64,000 bases of DNA from Streptococcus equi subsp. equi (lineage in GTDB: Bacteria; Bacillota; Bacilli; Lactobacillales; Streptococcaceae): contig LR134389.1 of the NCBI GenBank assembly GCA_900637675.1, positions 2,189,417-2,253,416 of the forward strand, written 5' to 3'. The notes beneath the pieces were generated by a model. That model worked only from the letters and a program-made list of their open reading frames with translations, made no database searches and was not told where the DNA came from. Made by a program: the position numbers and the translations under genes. Below, piece by piece: positions 37,344 through 49,159 of the stretch (the stretch's first letter is position 1; the number at the start of each line of letters is the position of its first letter).

Positions 37344-38178
37344 GCTTTAATACCTCTCTTAATTCCTCCAAAGTAATGGGTAAATAGGGTAAATCAAAGC
37401 CTTGCTTAGCCAGGCGTTGGGCAAAGGCTGTCACCTTAGGGACACCTAATTGTTTTTCTTTTAGCAAATCAATGTGTTGAAAAATAGCCTTTGGCTGACC
37501 TGATAAGATGATTTTACCAGCTTCAAGGACATAAACAAAATCAGCATAATTAGCAACATCGTCCATCAGATGTGTCACCAGTACAATGGTCATGCCTGAT
37601 TGATGGAGCGATTTAAAAAGACTCATTAATTCCTTTCGCCCTTTGGGATCAAGCCCAGCAGTAGGCTCATCTAACACCAAAATATCCGGCTGCATCGCAA
37701 GAATACCCGCAATAGCAACCCTGCGCATCTGCCCACCAGAAAGCTCAAATGGATTTTTACCAAATAGTTCCTCTGAAATCCCTACTAGGGTTAATTTTTC
37801 ACGCGCTAAAGCTTCCGCCTCTTTCTGAGAAACACCAAAATTTTGTGGTCCAAAGGCAACATCCTTCAAAACCGTTTCCTCAAAAAGCTGGCTCTCAGGA
37901 AATTGAAAGACTAGACCAACCTGCTTACGAATAGGCTTAATATCTTTATTTTTTGACTGACTAGTTATCTCCTTGCCTGCTACCGTAACCTTGCCGGTGG
38001 TCGGCAGATGCAAGCCATTTAAGAGCTGCATAATCGTTGACTTGCCTGAGCCAGTATGACCAATAAAAGCCGTATAAGAGCCGTCTACAATATCAAGATT
38101 AACGTCAAAAAGGGCACGCCCCTCAAAGGGTGTCCCTGCTTGATACGTGTAGCTTACATTTTGGAAATGAATTGACAT
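37336..38178 (-). CDS. ecfA2: ECF transporter ATP-binding protein EcfA2
   Basis: A 280-residue protein: Walker [10 protein letters not shown] at about 41-49, signature [12 protein letters not shown], Walker [14 protein letters not shown], and H-loop [10 protein letters not shown]. It overlaps ecfA1 by 25 bases and ecfT by 8, so the three form one operon encoding the ATPase pair plus coupler, used by several substrate-binding S components encoded elsewhere. Confidence 0.94.
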   Translation of the reverse strand: MSIHFQNVSYTYQAGTPFEGRALFDVNLDIVDGSYTAFIGHTGSGKSTIMQLLNGLHLPTTGKVTVAGKEITSQSKNKDIKPIRKQVGLVFQFPESQLFEETVLKDVAFGPQNFGVSQKEAEALAREKLTLVGISEELFGKNPFELSGGQMRRVAIAGILAMQPDILVLDEPTAGLDPKGRKELMSLFKSLHQSGMTIVLVTHLMDDVANYADFVYVLEAGKIILSGQPKAIFQHIDLLKEKQLGVPKVTAFAQRLAKQGFDLPYLPITLEELREVLKHG

Positions 38179-38993
38179 AGCTGTTCCTCTAATTCCTTTT
38201 CTGTGAGATAGATTCCCTGTATAGGGTAGCCGTCTTTTTTTAGCATATTAACAACAGAGGTTGTAAAAGGAATATCTAAACCTAGATTGATCAATTGATT
38301 GCCCCTAGCAAATAGCTCCTGTGGAGTCGAGACAGACTCAACACGCCCATTGTTCATCACCAAAGCTCGATCACTAAGAGCCACCTCATCAAGATCATGT
38401 GTAATAGATATAACAGTTAGTTGGTATTCTTGTCTAATAGATTGAATTGTCCGAATCAACTCCAGACGCCCCTTTGGATCCAGCATACTGGTTGCTTCAT
38501 CTAAAATGATGATCATTGGCCGCATGGCAACAGCACCTGCAATAGCAACCCGCTGCTTTTGACCACCTGATAATCTGGAAGGCTCCTTATCCTTAAAAGC
38601 CTCCATACCGACCAGCTGCAACGCCTGATGAACACGCTCTATCATCTCCTGATGGGAAACACCTTTGTTTTCAAGACCAAAAGCAACGTCATCTTCGACA
38701 GTTGCACCAACAAATTGGTTATCAGGATTTTGAAATACCATGCCAATTTTATGACGAATGTCCCAGACATTGTCCTCTGTAAGAAGATCACCATCAACAA
38801 AAATCTGGCCGGCTTCTGCTTTCAATAGCCCATCAATTAACCTAACAACGGTTGACTTGCCTGAGCCATTATGCCCAATGATAGACAACCACTCGCCTTG
38901 TTTCACATGAAACGTCACATCATCTAGGGTATATCGCTCCTGGTCCTGCTTATACTTAAATGTAAGATTCTTAACTTCAATAATATTTGACAT
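38154..38993 (-). CDS. ecfA1: ECF transporter ATP-binding protein EcfA1
   Basis: A 279-residue protein: Walker [10 protein letters not shown] at about 40-48, Q-loop [24 protein letters not shown], signature [15 protein letters not shown], Walker [14 protein letters not shown]. The pgsA stop lies only 2 bases upstream, so pgsA, ecfA1, ecfA2 and ecfT probably share a transcript, as in other streptococci. Confidence 0.94.
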   Translation of the reverse strand: MSNIIEVKNLTFKYKQDQERYTLDDVTFHVKQGEWLSIIGHNGSGKSTVVRLIDGLLKAEAGQIFVDGDLLTEDNVWDIRHKIGMVFQNPDNQFVGATVEDDVAFGLENKGVSHQEMIERVHQALQLVGMEAFKDKEPSRLSGGQKQRVAIAGAVAMRPMIIILDEATSMLDPKGRLELIRTIQSIRQEYQLTVISITHDLDEVALSDRALVMNNGRVESVSTPQELFARGNQLINLGLDIPFTTSVVNMLKKDGYPIQGIYLTEKELEEQLCQFISKM

Positions 38994-38995
38994 TG

Positions 38996-39538
38996 TTATT
39001 TAAAGGTATCCTTAAAAAGAAAGCTTGCTCCTTTGAAATAATCGTAACCTGAATAAATCGTAAACAATAGAGCAATATACAGCAAAACAGTGCCTAAAAC
39101 AGTCCAATGACACAGTAAAAAGATGATGGAAAGCATCTGTGCTACTGTTTTGATCTTACCAGGCATAGCAGCTGCTAGGACCTTATCTCCAGTCTCAACC
39201 AATAGCAAACGAAGTCCTGTAACAGCTAGCTCACGACAGATAATAACCGCTGACACCCAAGCCGGTACCAGCTCTAAGCCCACTAACATAATAAAAGCAC
39301 TCATGACAAGCATCTTGTCTGCCAATGGATCAGCAAATTTACCAAAATTAGTAACAACCTGCCACTTACGTGCAAGGTAACCATCTAAATAATCGGTCAG
39401 GCTTGCCACTGCAAAAATAATCGCTGCAAAGGTATGCCAACCGACTGTCTTTGAAAAAGAGGTGATCAACAAAAACAATGGAATCATGACGATACGGGCG
39501 AGAGTTAACAAATTGGGAATATTTTCTTTTTTGATCAT
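38996..39538 (-). CDS. pgsA: CDP-diacylglycerol-glycerol-3-phosphate 3-phosphatidyltransferase
   Basis: A 180-residue membrane protein. It starts NIPNLLTLARIVMIPLFLL and carries the CDP-alcohol phosphotransferase motif D-G-x2-A-R-x8-G-x3-D-x3-D as LTDYLDGYLARKWQVVTNFGKFADPLADK at about 45-73. It makes phosphatidylglycerol phosphate, the precursor of phosphatidylglycerol. It lies 12 bases downstream of the rodZ-like gene. Confidence 0.95.
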   Translation of the reverse strand: MIKKENIPNLLTLARIVMIPLFLLITSFSKTVGWHTFAAIIFAVASLTDYLDGYLARKWQVVTNFGKFADPLADKMLVMSAFIMLVGLELVPAWVSAVIICRELAVTGLRLLLVETGDKVLAAAMPGKIKTVAQMLSIIFLLCHWTVLGTVLLYIALLFTIYSGYDYFKGASFLFKDTFK

Positions 39539-39550
39539 GCTTATACCTTA

Positions 39551-40555
39551 TTATTGTATCTTCAGTGTGATATAGCTGATATCAGTACTTGTCATTGCTG
39601 ATAAATCTAGGGGCTGACCATCAATTGCTACTGAAACACCCTTTGTTACGCCTAGTGTCAACAAGGATTCTGTTGTCTCAGCAGGCAAGGTAGTAGAATA
39701 AGTCGGATTGTCCTTTGTTAGGGTCATACCAGCCTCACCAATTTCCGAATTAGTGAGGGAAATCCAACTGCTCTCAGCATCAGTCAGTGACACTGTAACA
39801 TCAACAGCTTCTTTTGATTTAGTAATATTAGCAATCAAGTAATTCTCTGCGCCCTCTGTTGTGATCACCGTCTTAGGCTCAGATGAGCTGGACGCTGTTG
39901 AGTGACTGCTTTGTGATGACTTAAGAAAAGACATCTCAGCCTCTTTTGCTTTTTGACCTTTATCAAATTGCTTCCAAACAGCAAAACCAATAACACCAAC
40001 AATAGCCACAGCAATAAGACCTAGTAAGGCTGATGGAAAGGCTGATTTTTTCGTTTTAGCACTATTTCCATAACGACTTAGCCTTGAAGCACTGGTCTCT
40101 CTAGTCCGTCTATGGTCAGTAGCCTTAAAGTGACTAGCTGTAGGAGCTGATTTGCTTGAGGATAGTGACGTCTTGACAGGAATCACTAGGGTTTCTGGTT
40201 GAGTCCTTGAAGGCTCTGGTTGAGCTATTTTTTCAGAATAGCTATTCTCTTGTAGCCTTTTTTTGCTGAGCTTTTCTTCAACGATTTGTGTGACTGATGG
40301 TGTACCTGTTTCCTTTTTAAAGCTCACCTGCAGCTGATACAAGCGTTTTAAGCTATCAAAGTCTAAGCCAACAATATCAGCATATTGCTTTAGAAAATGA
40401 CCAAACTTTTCTTCTGGAATGATTTTGAACTGGTCAAGCTCCATTGCCAATAGATAATGCGAGGAAATGCCAGTTTTAGCTTCAATTTCGTCTAATGTTA
40501 TGTTTTTTCCGACACGTGTTTCTCTTAATAATTCACCGAGACTTGTTTCTCTCAT
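39551..40555 (-). CDS. RodZ-like helix-turn-helix membrane protein
   Basis: A 334-residue protein. An N-terminal HTH_25 domain (about 5-70; LGELLRETRVGKNITLDEIEAKTGISSHYL) is followed by a low-complexity S/T/K linker, one membrane helix at about 175-195 (ALLGLIAVAIVGVIGFAVW), and an extracytoplasmic DUF4115-like domain. This is the RodZ architecture, involved in cell-shape and wall-synthesis complexes in other bacteria. Placement before pgsA and after M16 genes is conserved in firmicutes. Confidence 0.88.
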   Translation of the reverse strand: MRETSLGELLRETRVGKNITLDEIEAKTGISSHYLLAMELDQFKIIPEEKFGHFLKQYADIVGLDFDSLKRLYQLQVSFKKETGTPSVTQIVEEKLSKKRLQENSYSEKIAQPEPSRTQPETLVIPVKTSLSSSKSAPTASHFKATDHRRTRETSASRLSRYGNSAKTKKSAFPSALLGLIAVAIVGVIGFAVWKQFDKGQKAKEAEMSFLKSSQSSHSTASSSSEPKTVITTEGAENYLIANITKSKEAVDVTVSLTDAESSWISLTNSEIGEAGMTLTKDNPTYSTTLPAETTESLLTLGVTKGVSVAIDGQPLDLSAMTSTDISYITLKIQ

Positions 40556-40604
40556 ACGAGTACCTCAAAAATATTGTAATAAGACCATTATAACAGATTT
40601 TAAG

Positions 40605-41888
40605 CTATTTGGGAAAGACTGTAAAATCTGAAGTAGCTGCATGCTCAAAAAACAAGCTTCCTATTTCGATAATATCCTTTAAAGCTAGGGTCTCAATAAT
40701 CCTAGGAATATCAAAATAGGTCTCTTGCTCTGATAAATGAAGGCTAAATTGGCTTGCCAGCTGATCAATAGCGTCTAAGCTTTGCATAAAATCCCCATAC
40801 ATTTCCTTTTTCACTAGCTCTAAGTGCTCCTCATTAACGTCTCTTGAGCATCTAAAATCGGAAATCTTTTTTCTAATGCTGTTAGACATTGCAATAGGCT
40901 GACTAGTATCTGAAGAAATCAATACAAATTGGAAATCCCTTTGAATGTCAACCTCTATATCAAAGGAGTCGTCTATCTTGCCCTTTTCATACCAATCCTG
41001 ATAGGTTTTTGACGTCCAGCCAAGGAGCACCGCTAGGAGCAGTCTAAGAGCTACCTGATAGGTGAGTAGAGAATACTCGCTTGACATTAGCTGACCGCGA
41101 AAGCCGACTGCTAATTTGGCAGTCGCAACGTCCATATCAATAGATCTAGACTTGATCACAGGGTAGTAGGTCAATGGAGCTATCTGTACATCATACTGCG
41201 TCTGACTTGGTTGACTATCTTGAAAGGCTTCAATAGCTGTAAAGGCTTCTTCAATGTCAATATCGCCAATAATCGTTAAGACCATGTTAGAAGGGTGATA
41301 AAAATAAGCATGGCTGTCAGCCAATAAAGAGCCTGTAATGTCCCTGATAGACTCCTTGGTCCCAGCAATATCAACAGCTAAGCTGGTATTGGGAAAGAGG
41401 TTCTGTAAGATACCACTGTAAGCCTGATAATCAGGATCGTCCTGATACATCTCAATTTCTTGAGTGATAATATGTTTTTCACGATTAACCGACTCCTCTG
41501 TAAAGCTAGGAGCTGCTACAAATTCCTGCAAAAGTCTCAGACTTTCTTGCCATTCATTGACAGTTGAAAAGAAATAGCTCGTTTTATCAAAGGTTGTAAA
41601 GGCATTTGTTTCTGATCCTAACTGTGTAAATGTAAGAGCAATATCATTACCATCTTTATCCTCAAATAGCTTGTGCTCTAAGAAATGAGCAACACCTGAC
41701 GGCAAGTCAAACCTTTGACAATTGACTGTAAAGCTTGTGTCAAGAGAACCAAAACGAGCAGTCAGCATAGCTGTTTTCTCAGAATAGCCCTCTTTCTTTA
41801 TCAAATAAACCCTTAAACCATTTGCCAATTGACCGTAGTGTAAGGTCTCTTTAATGCTGGGATAGTCTTTTTTCAGTAGTGACGTCAT
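40605..41888 (-). CDS. M16 peptidase-family protein (YmfH-like)
   Basis: A 427-residue protein. The zinc-site motif appears as HFLEHKLFED (HXXEH) at about 68-77, with the downstream acidic residues of M16A in EKHIITQEIEMYQDDPDY. It is therefore the catalytic-type partner of the adjacent, degenerate M16 protein. It is cytoplasmic, with no signal peptide. It starts 1 base after the preceding gene, indicating coupling. Confidence 0.88.
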   Translation of the reverse strand: MTSLLKKDYPSIKETLHYGQLANGLRVYLIKKEGYSEKTAMLTARFGSLDTSFTVNCQRFDLPSGVAHFLEHKLFEDKDGNDIALTFTQLGSETNAFTTFDKTSYFFSTVNEWQESLRLLQEFVAAPSFTEESVNREKHIITQEIEMYQDDPDYQAYSGILQNLFPNTSLAVDIAGTKESIRDITGSLLADSHAYFYHPSNMVLTIIGDIDIEEAFTAIEAFQDSQPSQTQYDVQIAPLTYYPVIKSRSIDMDVATAKLAVGFRGQLMSSEYSLLTYQVALRLLLAVLLGWTSKTYQDWYEKGKIDDSFDIEVDIQRDFQFVLISSDTSQPIAMSNSIRKKISDFRCSRDVNEEHLELVKKEMYGDFMQSLDAIDQLASQFSLHLSEQETYFDIPRIIETLALKDIIEIGSLFFEHAATSDFTVFPK

Positions 41889-41889
41889 C

Positions 41890-43133
41890 TTATTTTCCCT
41901 CTAAAAAATATACAGCTTGCAGCTTGAGTAGATTAGCTGTCCTGACAATATCTAGCTTGCTAACCTTGTCAATCTCGTCAAGCCAACTTGACAAAGTATA
42001 GGAAGGATCTATATAAGATCTCATGTATTCCAGCTCAATCAAGGCTTTACTATTATCCTCAGATAGCAAGGCGTTATTTTTTAGCATTAGCTTTGTTTTC
42101 TTGACAAGGCTGCTTGAAAAGCGCCCCATCTTGATGTCATTGAGCTCTTTAACCATTAGCTGCAGGGCTCTTGTCCGGTGCTGTCTATCTATGCCAGCAT
42201 AAGCCTCAAATAAGCCTGTGTAAACATCAAATCGACTACCAATACTATAGGCCAGCCCCTCCTTCTCACGAATTTGGGTAAAGAAGCGAGAGTGTGTAAA
42301 GGCTCCTAATAGACCATTTAACACAACTAAGGCATAATACTCTGCTTGCCCATAAACCAGCGGAAAATGATAGGCTAGCTCTAAAACAGACTGATTAAGC
42401 TGCTTTTGCTCGACCAATTCGTTGACAACATTGACAGGCTGCTGTAAATAAAAGAAATCTAGCTTTTTCCTGCGTCCCTCAAAGGGAAATTGGTGTAACA
42501 ATTGTACCATACGATAATCATCAAAATCACCAAGAATAAAAATATCAATCTGATCCTCATTCAACATTTTATGAAATTCTTGATAGCTTGTGTAGGCTGT
42601 TTCTTTAGCAATTAACTCAGTATTACCATATTTTGACAGCTTCAGGCTATCATTAGCATAAAATAATTGCTTGGCTTTTAGGGCACTATAATAAAAGGAA
42701 TCCTCCTTATCTGCCTCGACATAGGTCATCAAATGTCTTTTTCGATGTCAAATAGTTTGGGCTGGTACTGAGCCACTGATAACAAAGGAGAAAAAAGGAT
42801 ATCCTTTAGAAATTGAATCATTTCGTCTAGAAGCTTCTCTCCATAAAAAGCATACTGATCCTGAATAAAGGTAATGTCAATATCCACAATATGAACCAAA
42901 CCCTTGGTTGACACATGAGTTGACAGGCTTGCTCCATACATTTGTGCTAATTTTTCTCTAAATTGCTTGGCAGTAGGATAGGTATCGTTAGCCGTTGCTA
43001 ACATTTGAGCTACTAAGACTCGCTTTGCTACCGTTTTTTGATTCAAATCACCTGAAAAGCGAAACGTTATCTGATTCGTTTTAAATGTTTTGTTTTTTAT
43101 CAGATGAAGCTGAACTCCCTGAATAAGTTTCAT
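41890..43133 (-). CDS. M16 peptidase-like protein lacking the zinc motif (YmfF-like), frameshifted as written
   Basis: About 414 residues when repaired. The first frame ends FDIEKDI*, and a sixth A in the A5 run (T5 at 42738-42742) gives EKRHLMTYVEADKEDSFYYS, the expected family continuation. No HXXEH motif is present, as is usual for the noncatalytic M16 partner. It is paired and coupled with the active-type M16 gene downstream. Family members process or degrade small peptides; the substrate is unknown. Confidence 0.85.
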
Positions 43134-43347
43134 AATATTTCCTTATTAATAAATGTGTGATCTCTAGAATTATACCATTTTTATCGCTATTCGTTGAGTG
43201 TTAACATCAGTCTGGTAGCCTATTTTGACTCTTTATCAAAATGCTATCCTGTGGCTATAGTCTAGACTTTAGAAGGTCAGCATTTCAGCATTATTATTTA
43301 GTGGCTTTTTATGCTATAATGACTTGAATGACAAATTGGAGATGACT

Positions 43348-43761
43348 ATGACATACACACTATTTACTGACTTTATTACCCTACAAGCTTTATTAAAGGA
43401 GCAAGGTATTATCCAAAGTGGTGGTGCCATTAAAGGTTTTTTAGCTCAAACAGAGGTTTTTTTAAATGGTCAAGAGGAACAACGACGTGGCAAGAAGCTA
43501 AGAGTCGGTGACGTCATCACCATTCCATCACAGCACATCAAGATTGAGCTTGTAGCGCCTAGTCAGGCCGAAAAAACAGCCTATGAAGCTGAAAAGGCAG
43601 AAAAAGAGCGAGTTGCTAAGATGGTTAAACAAATGAATCAACAGGCTAAAAAAGCACAGACCAAGCAAGCAGCTACTACCAAAAGCAAGCGTGGTCAAGC
43701 TACCTCAGCTGTAAAAGCTAAGTCTAATCACCAAAAGCCTATTCGCTTCCCAGGATTGTAG
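43348..43761 (+). CDS. yaaA: S4-domain RNA-binding protein YaaA
   Basis: About 137 residues from the ATG at 43348 ([19 protein letters not shown]), chosen for its spacing from TTGGAG; an upstream TTG is possible. An S4-like RNA-binding domain ([30 protein letters not shown]) is followed by a lysine-rich tail. It precedes recF by 1 base, as in many firmicutes where yaaA-recF lies near oriC. Confidence 0.88.
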   Translation: MTYTLFTDFITLQALLKEQGIIQSGGAIKGFLAQTEVFLNGQEEQRRGKKLRVGDVITIPSQHIKIELVAPSQAEKTAYEAEKAEKERVAKMVKQMNQQAKKAQTKQAATTKSKRGQATSAVKAKSNHQKPIRFPGL

Positions 43762-43762
43762 C

Positions 43763-44872
43763 ATGTGGATCAAAGAACTAAACCTCACCCATTACCGTAA
43801 TTATCAACAAGCCTCAGCAGCCTTTTCACCGGGCTTGAATGTTTTCATTGGTGACAATGCGCAGGGCAAGACAAATTTTCTTGAAGCTATTTATTTTTTG
43901 TCAGTAACAAGAAGTCATCGCACCAAATCTGATAAGGACTTAATCTACTTTGACGAAAGGGATTGCTCTATATCTGGAACTCTTGAGCGCCTTAGTGGTC
44001 GTGTTCAGCTAGAAATACTGCTGTCTGATAAGGGACGGATCACCAAGATTAACACCCTAAAGCAAGCAAAGCTTTCTGATTATATCGGAGCAATGATGGT
44101 GGTCCTCTTTGCTCCTGAGGATCTACAGCTGGTCAAAGGCTCTCCTAATCTTAGACGAAAATTTATGGACATTGACTTAGGTCAGATAAAGCCTGTTTAC
44201 TTATCAGATTTGTCACATTACAATCATGTCCTAAAGCAGCGAAATGCCTATCTCAAAAGTGTTCATCAGCTTGATAATGACTTTTTATCTGTGTTAGATG
44301 AGCAGCTGGTTACCTACGGGAGTCGTGTAATGGCGCATCGGTTGGCGTTTGTTCAATCACTAGCAAAAGAGGCAAACAAGCATCATCAAGCTATCTCTAA
44401 TGGCCTAGAGAAGCTTTCGATCTCCTATCAAGCCTCTGTGAGCTTTGAGCACCAGCAAGAGATTTATCAGCAATTCATGAACCAGCTCAAAACCACTCAT
44501 CAAAGAGATTTCTTGAGAAAAAATACTGGTGTTGGCCCCCACCGCGATGATCTGGTTTTTTATATTAATGACATGAACGCTAATTTTGCTAGTCAAGGCC
44601 AGCATCGTAGCCTGATTTTATCACTGAAAATGGCAGAGGTTAGTCTGATGAAGCAATTAACAGGTGACAACCCTATTCTTCTACTTGATGATGTTATGAG
44701 TGAGTTAGACAATACCAGACAAACAAAGCTTCTGGGAGCTGTCAAGAAAGAAAATGTTCAAACCTTTATCACAACAACTAGCTTAGAGCATTTGTCTCAG
44801 CTACCTAAGGACATTAGTCTCTTTAAGGTTAATAAAGGAACAATAGAACGAGATTCTATCATGATTGATTAA
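43763..44872 (+). CDS. recF: DNA replication and repair protein RecF
   Basis: A 369-residue SMC-like ATPase. Walker [19 protein letters not shown] is at about 31-48, the signature region is [17 protein letters not shown], and Walker B is [13 protein letters not shown]. It loads RecA at gapped DNA with RecO and RecR. It is coupled to yaaA. Downstream, an AAAAAAGGGCACC...GGTGACCC-like hairpin ends the operon. Confidence 0.96.
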   Translation: MWIKELNLTHYRNYQQASAAFSPGLNVFIGDNAQGKTNFLEAIYFLSVTRSHRTKSDKDLIYFDERDCSISGTLERLSGRVQLEILLSDKGRITKINTLKQAKLSDYIGAMMVVLFAPEDLQLVKGSPNLRRKFMDIDLGQIKPVYLSDLSHYNHVLKQRNAYLKSVHQLDNDFLSVLDEQLVTYGSRVMAHRLAFVQSLAKEANKHHQAISNGLEKLSISYQASVSFEHQQEIYQQFMNQLKTTHQRDFLRKNTGVGPHRDDLVFYINDMNANFASQGQHRSLILSLKMAEVSLMKQLTGDNPILLLDDVMSELDNTRQTKLLGAVKKENVQTFITTTSLEHLSQLPKDISLFKVNKGTIERDSIMID

Positions 44873-44883
44873 CTGAGCAAACT

Positions 44884-44917
44884 AAAAAAAGGGCACCTTA
44901 ATAGTGACCCTTTTTAC
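44884..44917 (+). terminator. recF terminator
   Basis: AAAAAGGG(CACCTTAATAGTGA)CCCTTTTT: an 8-base stem followed by Ts; probably serves both converging genes. Confidence 0.75.
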
Positions 44918-44936
44918 GGTTAAATTAGTTGATACT

Positions 44937-45800
44937 CTATGATTTGACGATACCTAAGAGGATAGCGCCAACAATAAAGCAAAGGATACCTGTAATGACC
45001 CAGCGCATCTCTTTTTTGGTTTTTGTCTCACCTAAGAATAAAATACCTCCGACAATAGAGATAATAGCGCCCAATTGTGAAAAGCTAAAAGCAATCGCCA
45101 GACCAGCCTTTGAGGCTGCTAGCAGCATGAAGATATTTCCAACTCCCCAAAGCAAGCCAACAACACTATTTTTGATAACATACTGGTCAAACGATACCTT
45201 AAACGACATAAACATGGCTGCACCAAGCACCATTCCCACTGCCATCGGTAAAATAACCGACAACACATCAAATTTCATAATGTTATTGAACAGCACAGCA
45301 TACATCACATAGCCGGTTGTCGAGTAGGTTAAGGCTCTAAAGCCCTTTGAAAAATCATGCAATTGATTACTTGCTGCATTCGTCTCGTCCTGCTTGCTTG
45401 AAAAATAAAAACCAACAATCAAAAGAAGTAAGGCAATCGTACCAACGACAAATTGAATAGGCTTGGTCCACTCATGAAAGACCAGCACACCAATCAGGCT
45501 ACCTAAAACTAGCTGAGAACCACTAGACAAGGGATTTGCTACTGAAACACCCATATACTGCATGGCATGAAATTGCCCAGTCTGACCAACAGACCAGATA
45601 ATACCACCTAAAATCCCAAAAATCCAGAGCTTCATAGACATCTCAGGTCTGACTACTAACCAAACAACTAGAGCAAATAGTAAAGCTCCTATGGTCATTC
45701 CAAAGGTCTGCTGTGAGGGTTTACCGCCAATTTTATTACTAACAAAGCCAATACTTCCCCATGCAAACATTGGGACAAGTGCAAATAAAATACCTTCCAA
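44937..45800 (-). CDS. GRP/GlcU-family sugar transporter
   Basis: About 287 residues starting at TTG 45800 (EGILFALVPMFAWGSIGFVSNKIGG), because AAAGGAG lies 8 bases upstream; a longer GTG-started frame would include that site. Ten hydrophobic segments and the family motif MQYMGVSVANPLSSGSQLV identify the glucose/ribose porter family of the drug/metabolite transporter superfamily. The actual sugar is not evident. Confidence 0.88.
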   Translation of the reverse strand: MEGILFALVPMFAWGSIGFVSNKIGGKPSQQTFGMTIGALLFALVVWLVVRPEMSMKLWIFGILGGIIWSVGQTGQFHAMQYMGVSVANPLSSGSQLVLGSLIGVLVFHEWTKPIQFVVGTIALLLLIVGFYFSSKQDETNAASNQLHDFSKGFRALTYSTTGYVMYAVLFNNIMKFDVLSVILPMAVGMVLGAAMFMSFKVSFDQYVIKNSVVGLLWGVGNIFMLLAASKAGLAIAFSFSQLGAIISIVGGILFLGETKTKKEMRWVITGILCFIVGAILLGIVKS

Positions 45801-45970
45801 ATTTACATCTCCTTTACAATAAGTTGACACATGATGTTAACGATAAAAGTGCTTTCATACGGAGAATTATTATAGCCTATTTCCTTAGAAAATACAATAA
45901 CATGATGTAAAAAATCATCTGCTCACACGCTTCTCCCTAAAAAGGTGTCAAAGTAGCTGACAGAGCTTAT

Positions 45971-48399
45971 TTACTGCAATGCTAGAGGATTATTTAATGA
46001 AAACCGTTTGACCTTATGGCTGGCTCTAGCTGGAGCTTTGTTAGGGACTTTTGTGACCTGAGTTCCAAAGCAATCAGCAACTAGCTGACTGAAATAGCCT
46101 AAGCGTTTGAGGAGTAGAGCAAGATGATTAACCATAGCACTAGCTGCTTGACCGGACATGCTTGCTTCTATGGTAGCTTTGACAAAGGATAGCTCAACGA
46201 TGATTTTATCCAGCAGTCTGCCAACCATCTTTTGACTAGTGATGATGTCATCTAAATCAAGAGCGCTGTAAACTCCTTTTTCGATCAATCGACTGAGATC
46301 TCCATGCAAGTTTTGAAGCCGATGCCTTGCGGTATTGACTCGCTGTATCGTATCAGTCAATGCCGGTACTAGAGGACATACCTCAGCTCTGGCAGAAGCA
46401 ATACCGGATCTTATGCGGCAAGGATATAAAGCACCCAGATTTCCCCAATAGCTCCTTGTCGTTGTAGAGGTTTCATCTTTGATTTCTGTTCGTTCAACAT
46501 AAACCCTATCTGAAAAACGTCTCTCTAATACTGTCACGATATTCTTAAAGATATTCACCTCAGTAGTCCAATAATCAAGTGTATCAAATAGCCTTGAAAA
46601 GGTTGACGCATAAACAGAGGCAACCTTTCTGGAATAGTCCCGACTCTTTTGTTCCACCTGCTCATCAAAGGCTTGGAGAATATCTCTGACATCATCTAAA
46701 AGACCTGTTCTTTCTAGGTAAGCATCATAGCTGCTTGGGACACAGACGACATCAGCACTTCCTTGAAATTGACCATTTTTTAGGCTGTTGCCTAGCCAGT
46801 TATCTGTAGCTGTGACATTTTGTGATACCCCTAGGATCAGCTCACTGGTATTGATTATCATTTTTTCCAGCTCTATGATATCCTGTAATTCCACGCTAAA
46901 TACCTCTTTTAAGGAATCGCTAATACCGTCAACTTTACTTTCACGTAAACCCGTTCCTTCAAAGGTCTTATCACTCTCCTTCAATAGCTGACGACTGGCC
47001 TCATCAATAATCTGCCAAGATTTCAAAAGTGTCGAGCGACCGATAATACTATCAATCCAGCCTGACTTTTCATGCTGAGCAGATGAGGCAAGCTGAAGCG
47101 ATTTTGTGTTTAAGCTCGCTAATTCTGAATCATACATGGCCAGATTGAGGCGATTATTATTCACATATGGGATCTCATCATAGGAAAAGGGATAGTCTAG
47201 GCTAGCCGAATGAGACAGCATATCAAACAAGTCCTGCTGACCAACTAATCTCTCCAAAGAACTTTGCAGGCTATTAAAAGTATCGGTTAGGCCATTTGTA
47301 GCAAGCAGGGCTTTGATGTTTTCTGAAACTCGCTTTTTCCTCTCTTCAAAGGAGTCTTTTATGGCATCATTTTTTGCCTGACATTTTTCAGTAATGTGGC
47401 GAATCGTTTGCAGGTCGCCTGATATAGAGGATTGAAGGTTTTGTGCAAGGTTAGTCAGGACACCAGCATTGATGACAATCGTTTGCTTATCAGAAAGCAC
47501 ACCGTACCGAGCCGATGTTGACGAATCAAAGTAATTTCTAAAGCCTAAGTACAGCTCCTCTACCTTAGTGTCTAATCGGTTATCGCTGTCAATATCAATA
47601 GGCAACAGGACATTAGCATGAACAAACCGGCCATTTACGTCTGTCATGTTGCCATATTGATCATACTGATAGCCATGCCACATATGCTGTAAGACTATAT
47701 CATTGACCTTTTTTGTATTGACAACAAAGACCTGACCGACTGCTCCCTCCTTTTGGTCAAAGCCCATACCAATGATGTCATGCGGATCCACATAGTTGTA
47801 AATGCGGTCATGCAAGAGCTTTGCACGTTTTCTTTGATACTCATTAAGCACACGATAGGTGTTGGGGCCATTGTAGATATAGACTCCAGAGATACGAGAT
47901 AAGTTTTTATCACTAACAGAGGTAACACCGTACTGAACTGTCATGGAGCCTAGCGAATGACCATAAAACTCAAATGTTGCGTTAGGGTATTGCTTTAATG
48001 TCTTATTGGTAAAGGTTGCTGCCTTTCGGAGCTGAGCTGTCCCTTTAGTTGGTGTCTGGTCCGGTAAAAGAATGCGCATAGCCATAGGCAAATCATTGCC
48101 TACCCAATCTGCAACCACATCTACTGGGTGTTTCTGCCACTGGTCTGGGCCAGTAGAGCCCCGGTACAGCATGGTGACATGCTTGACCTGAGCATAGTCT
48201 GCCTTGGTAGGATGAGGGGGAAGCTTGACATCTGTCACGACATAGGCTTGAAAACCTGATATCGAATCCTCTATCTGAGACACATAACCGATGGAAAACT
48301 CAGAATTATCATCATCAATTAAAACTGGTGAACCTACTGTATGTTTTCATACTCTTCCTCAGCAATCCGTTGTCTCTGTTCGTCTGTCAGGATCATCAT
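45971..48399 (-). CDS. Lipase-domain protein with LXG-like helical C-terminus, frameshifted as written
   Basis: About 809 residues when repaired. The start ATG at 48399 follows AAAGGAG; the early frame (MMILTDEQRQRIAEEEYE) meets a stop, but a fifth A in the A4 run (T4 at 48344-48347) joins it to KHTVGSPVLIDDDNSEF..VSQIED. A lipase fold spans about 50-300, with the nucleophile elbow YGHSLGS (S149) and candidate acid/base residues downstream. The remaining 500 residues are alpha-helical with no signal peptide. An N-terminal lipase before a helical LXG-like region matches the reverse-order type VII secreted lipase TslA of Staphylococcus. Upstream paralogous small membrane proteins look like immunity genes. 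Confidence 0.75.
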
Positions 48400-48620
48400 T
48401 TTCACTCTCCTTTTAGTAGTTTTTCTAACTTTTCTGAGCGATAATTACTAGCGATCTCTAAATTTCTTTCTAAATCATATCTACTAAGGCGAACCCTTAA
48501 ATAAGTATCTGGATCATCATTGATAATCAGGTGAATAGAAAAACCTCCCATTGGATTAATAAAGAGTGAACTGCCCCCCAAAAGTTAGACATAAAATCTA
48601 ACAATTGGGGGGCTATTTTT

Positions 48621-49136
48621 ATGACATTGAGTTATGAAGACAAGGTTCAAATCTATGAGCTACGGCACATTGGAAAGTCCATTAAATGCTTATCAGAAAA
48701 GTTTAGTATTGCAGAATCTGACCTCAAATACATGATTCGCCTGATTGACAGGTATGGGTTAGCCATTGTCCAAAAAGGTAAGAATAGTTATTATTCTCCA
48801 GAACTGAAGCAAGAGATAATAGATAAAGTTCTGATTGATGGTCAATCTCAAAAACAGACGTCCTTAGACTATGCTTTACCAAATTCTAGTATGCTTTCAA
48901 GGTGGATAGCGCAATACAAGAAAAACGGCTATACTATTCTTGAGAAAAGAAGAGGGAGGCCACCAAAGATGGGACGTCAACCAAAGAAGACTTTAGAACA
49001 AATGACAGAGTTGGAGCGACTCCAAAAAGAATTAGACTACCTTAGAGCGGAGAATGCTGTGCTAAAAAAGCTGAGAGAATACCGGTTGAGGGACGAAGCA
49101 AAGCTCAAAGAGCAACAGAAATCATCCAAGAATTAA
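48621..49136 (+). CDS. IS3 transposase OrfA
   Basis: 171 residues, identical to OrfA of copy 2. The A-AAA-AAG frameshift heptamer is at 49064-49070. Confidence 0.92.
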   Translation: MTLSYEDKVQIYELRHIGKSIKCLSEKFSIAESDLKYMIRLIDRYGLAIVQKGKNSYYSPELKQEIIDKVLIDGQSQKQTSLDYALPNSSMLSRWIAQYKKNGYTILEKRRGRPPKMGRQPKKTLEQMTELERLQKELDYLRAENAVLKKLREYRLRDEAKLKEQQKSSKN

Positions 49137-49159
49137 TCGGTCAATTTTCTCTAGCAACT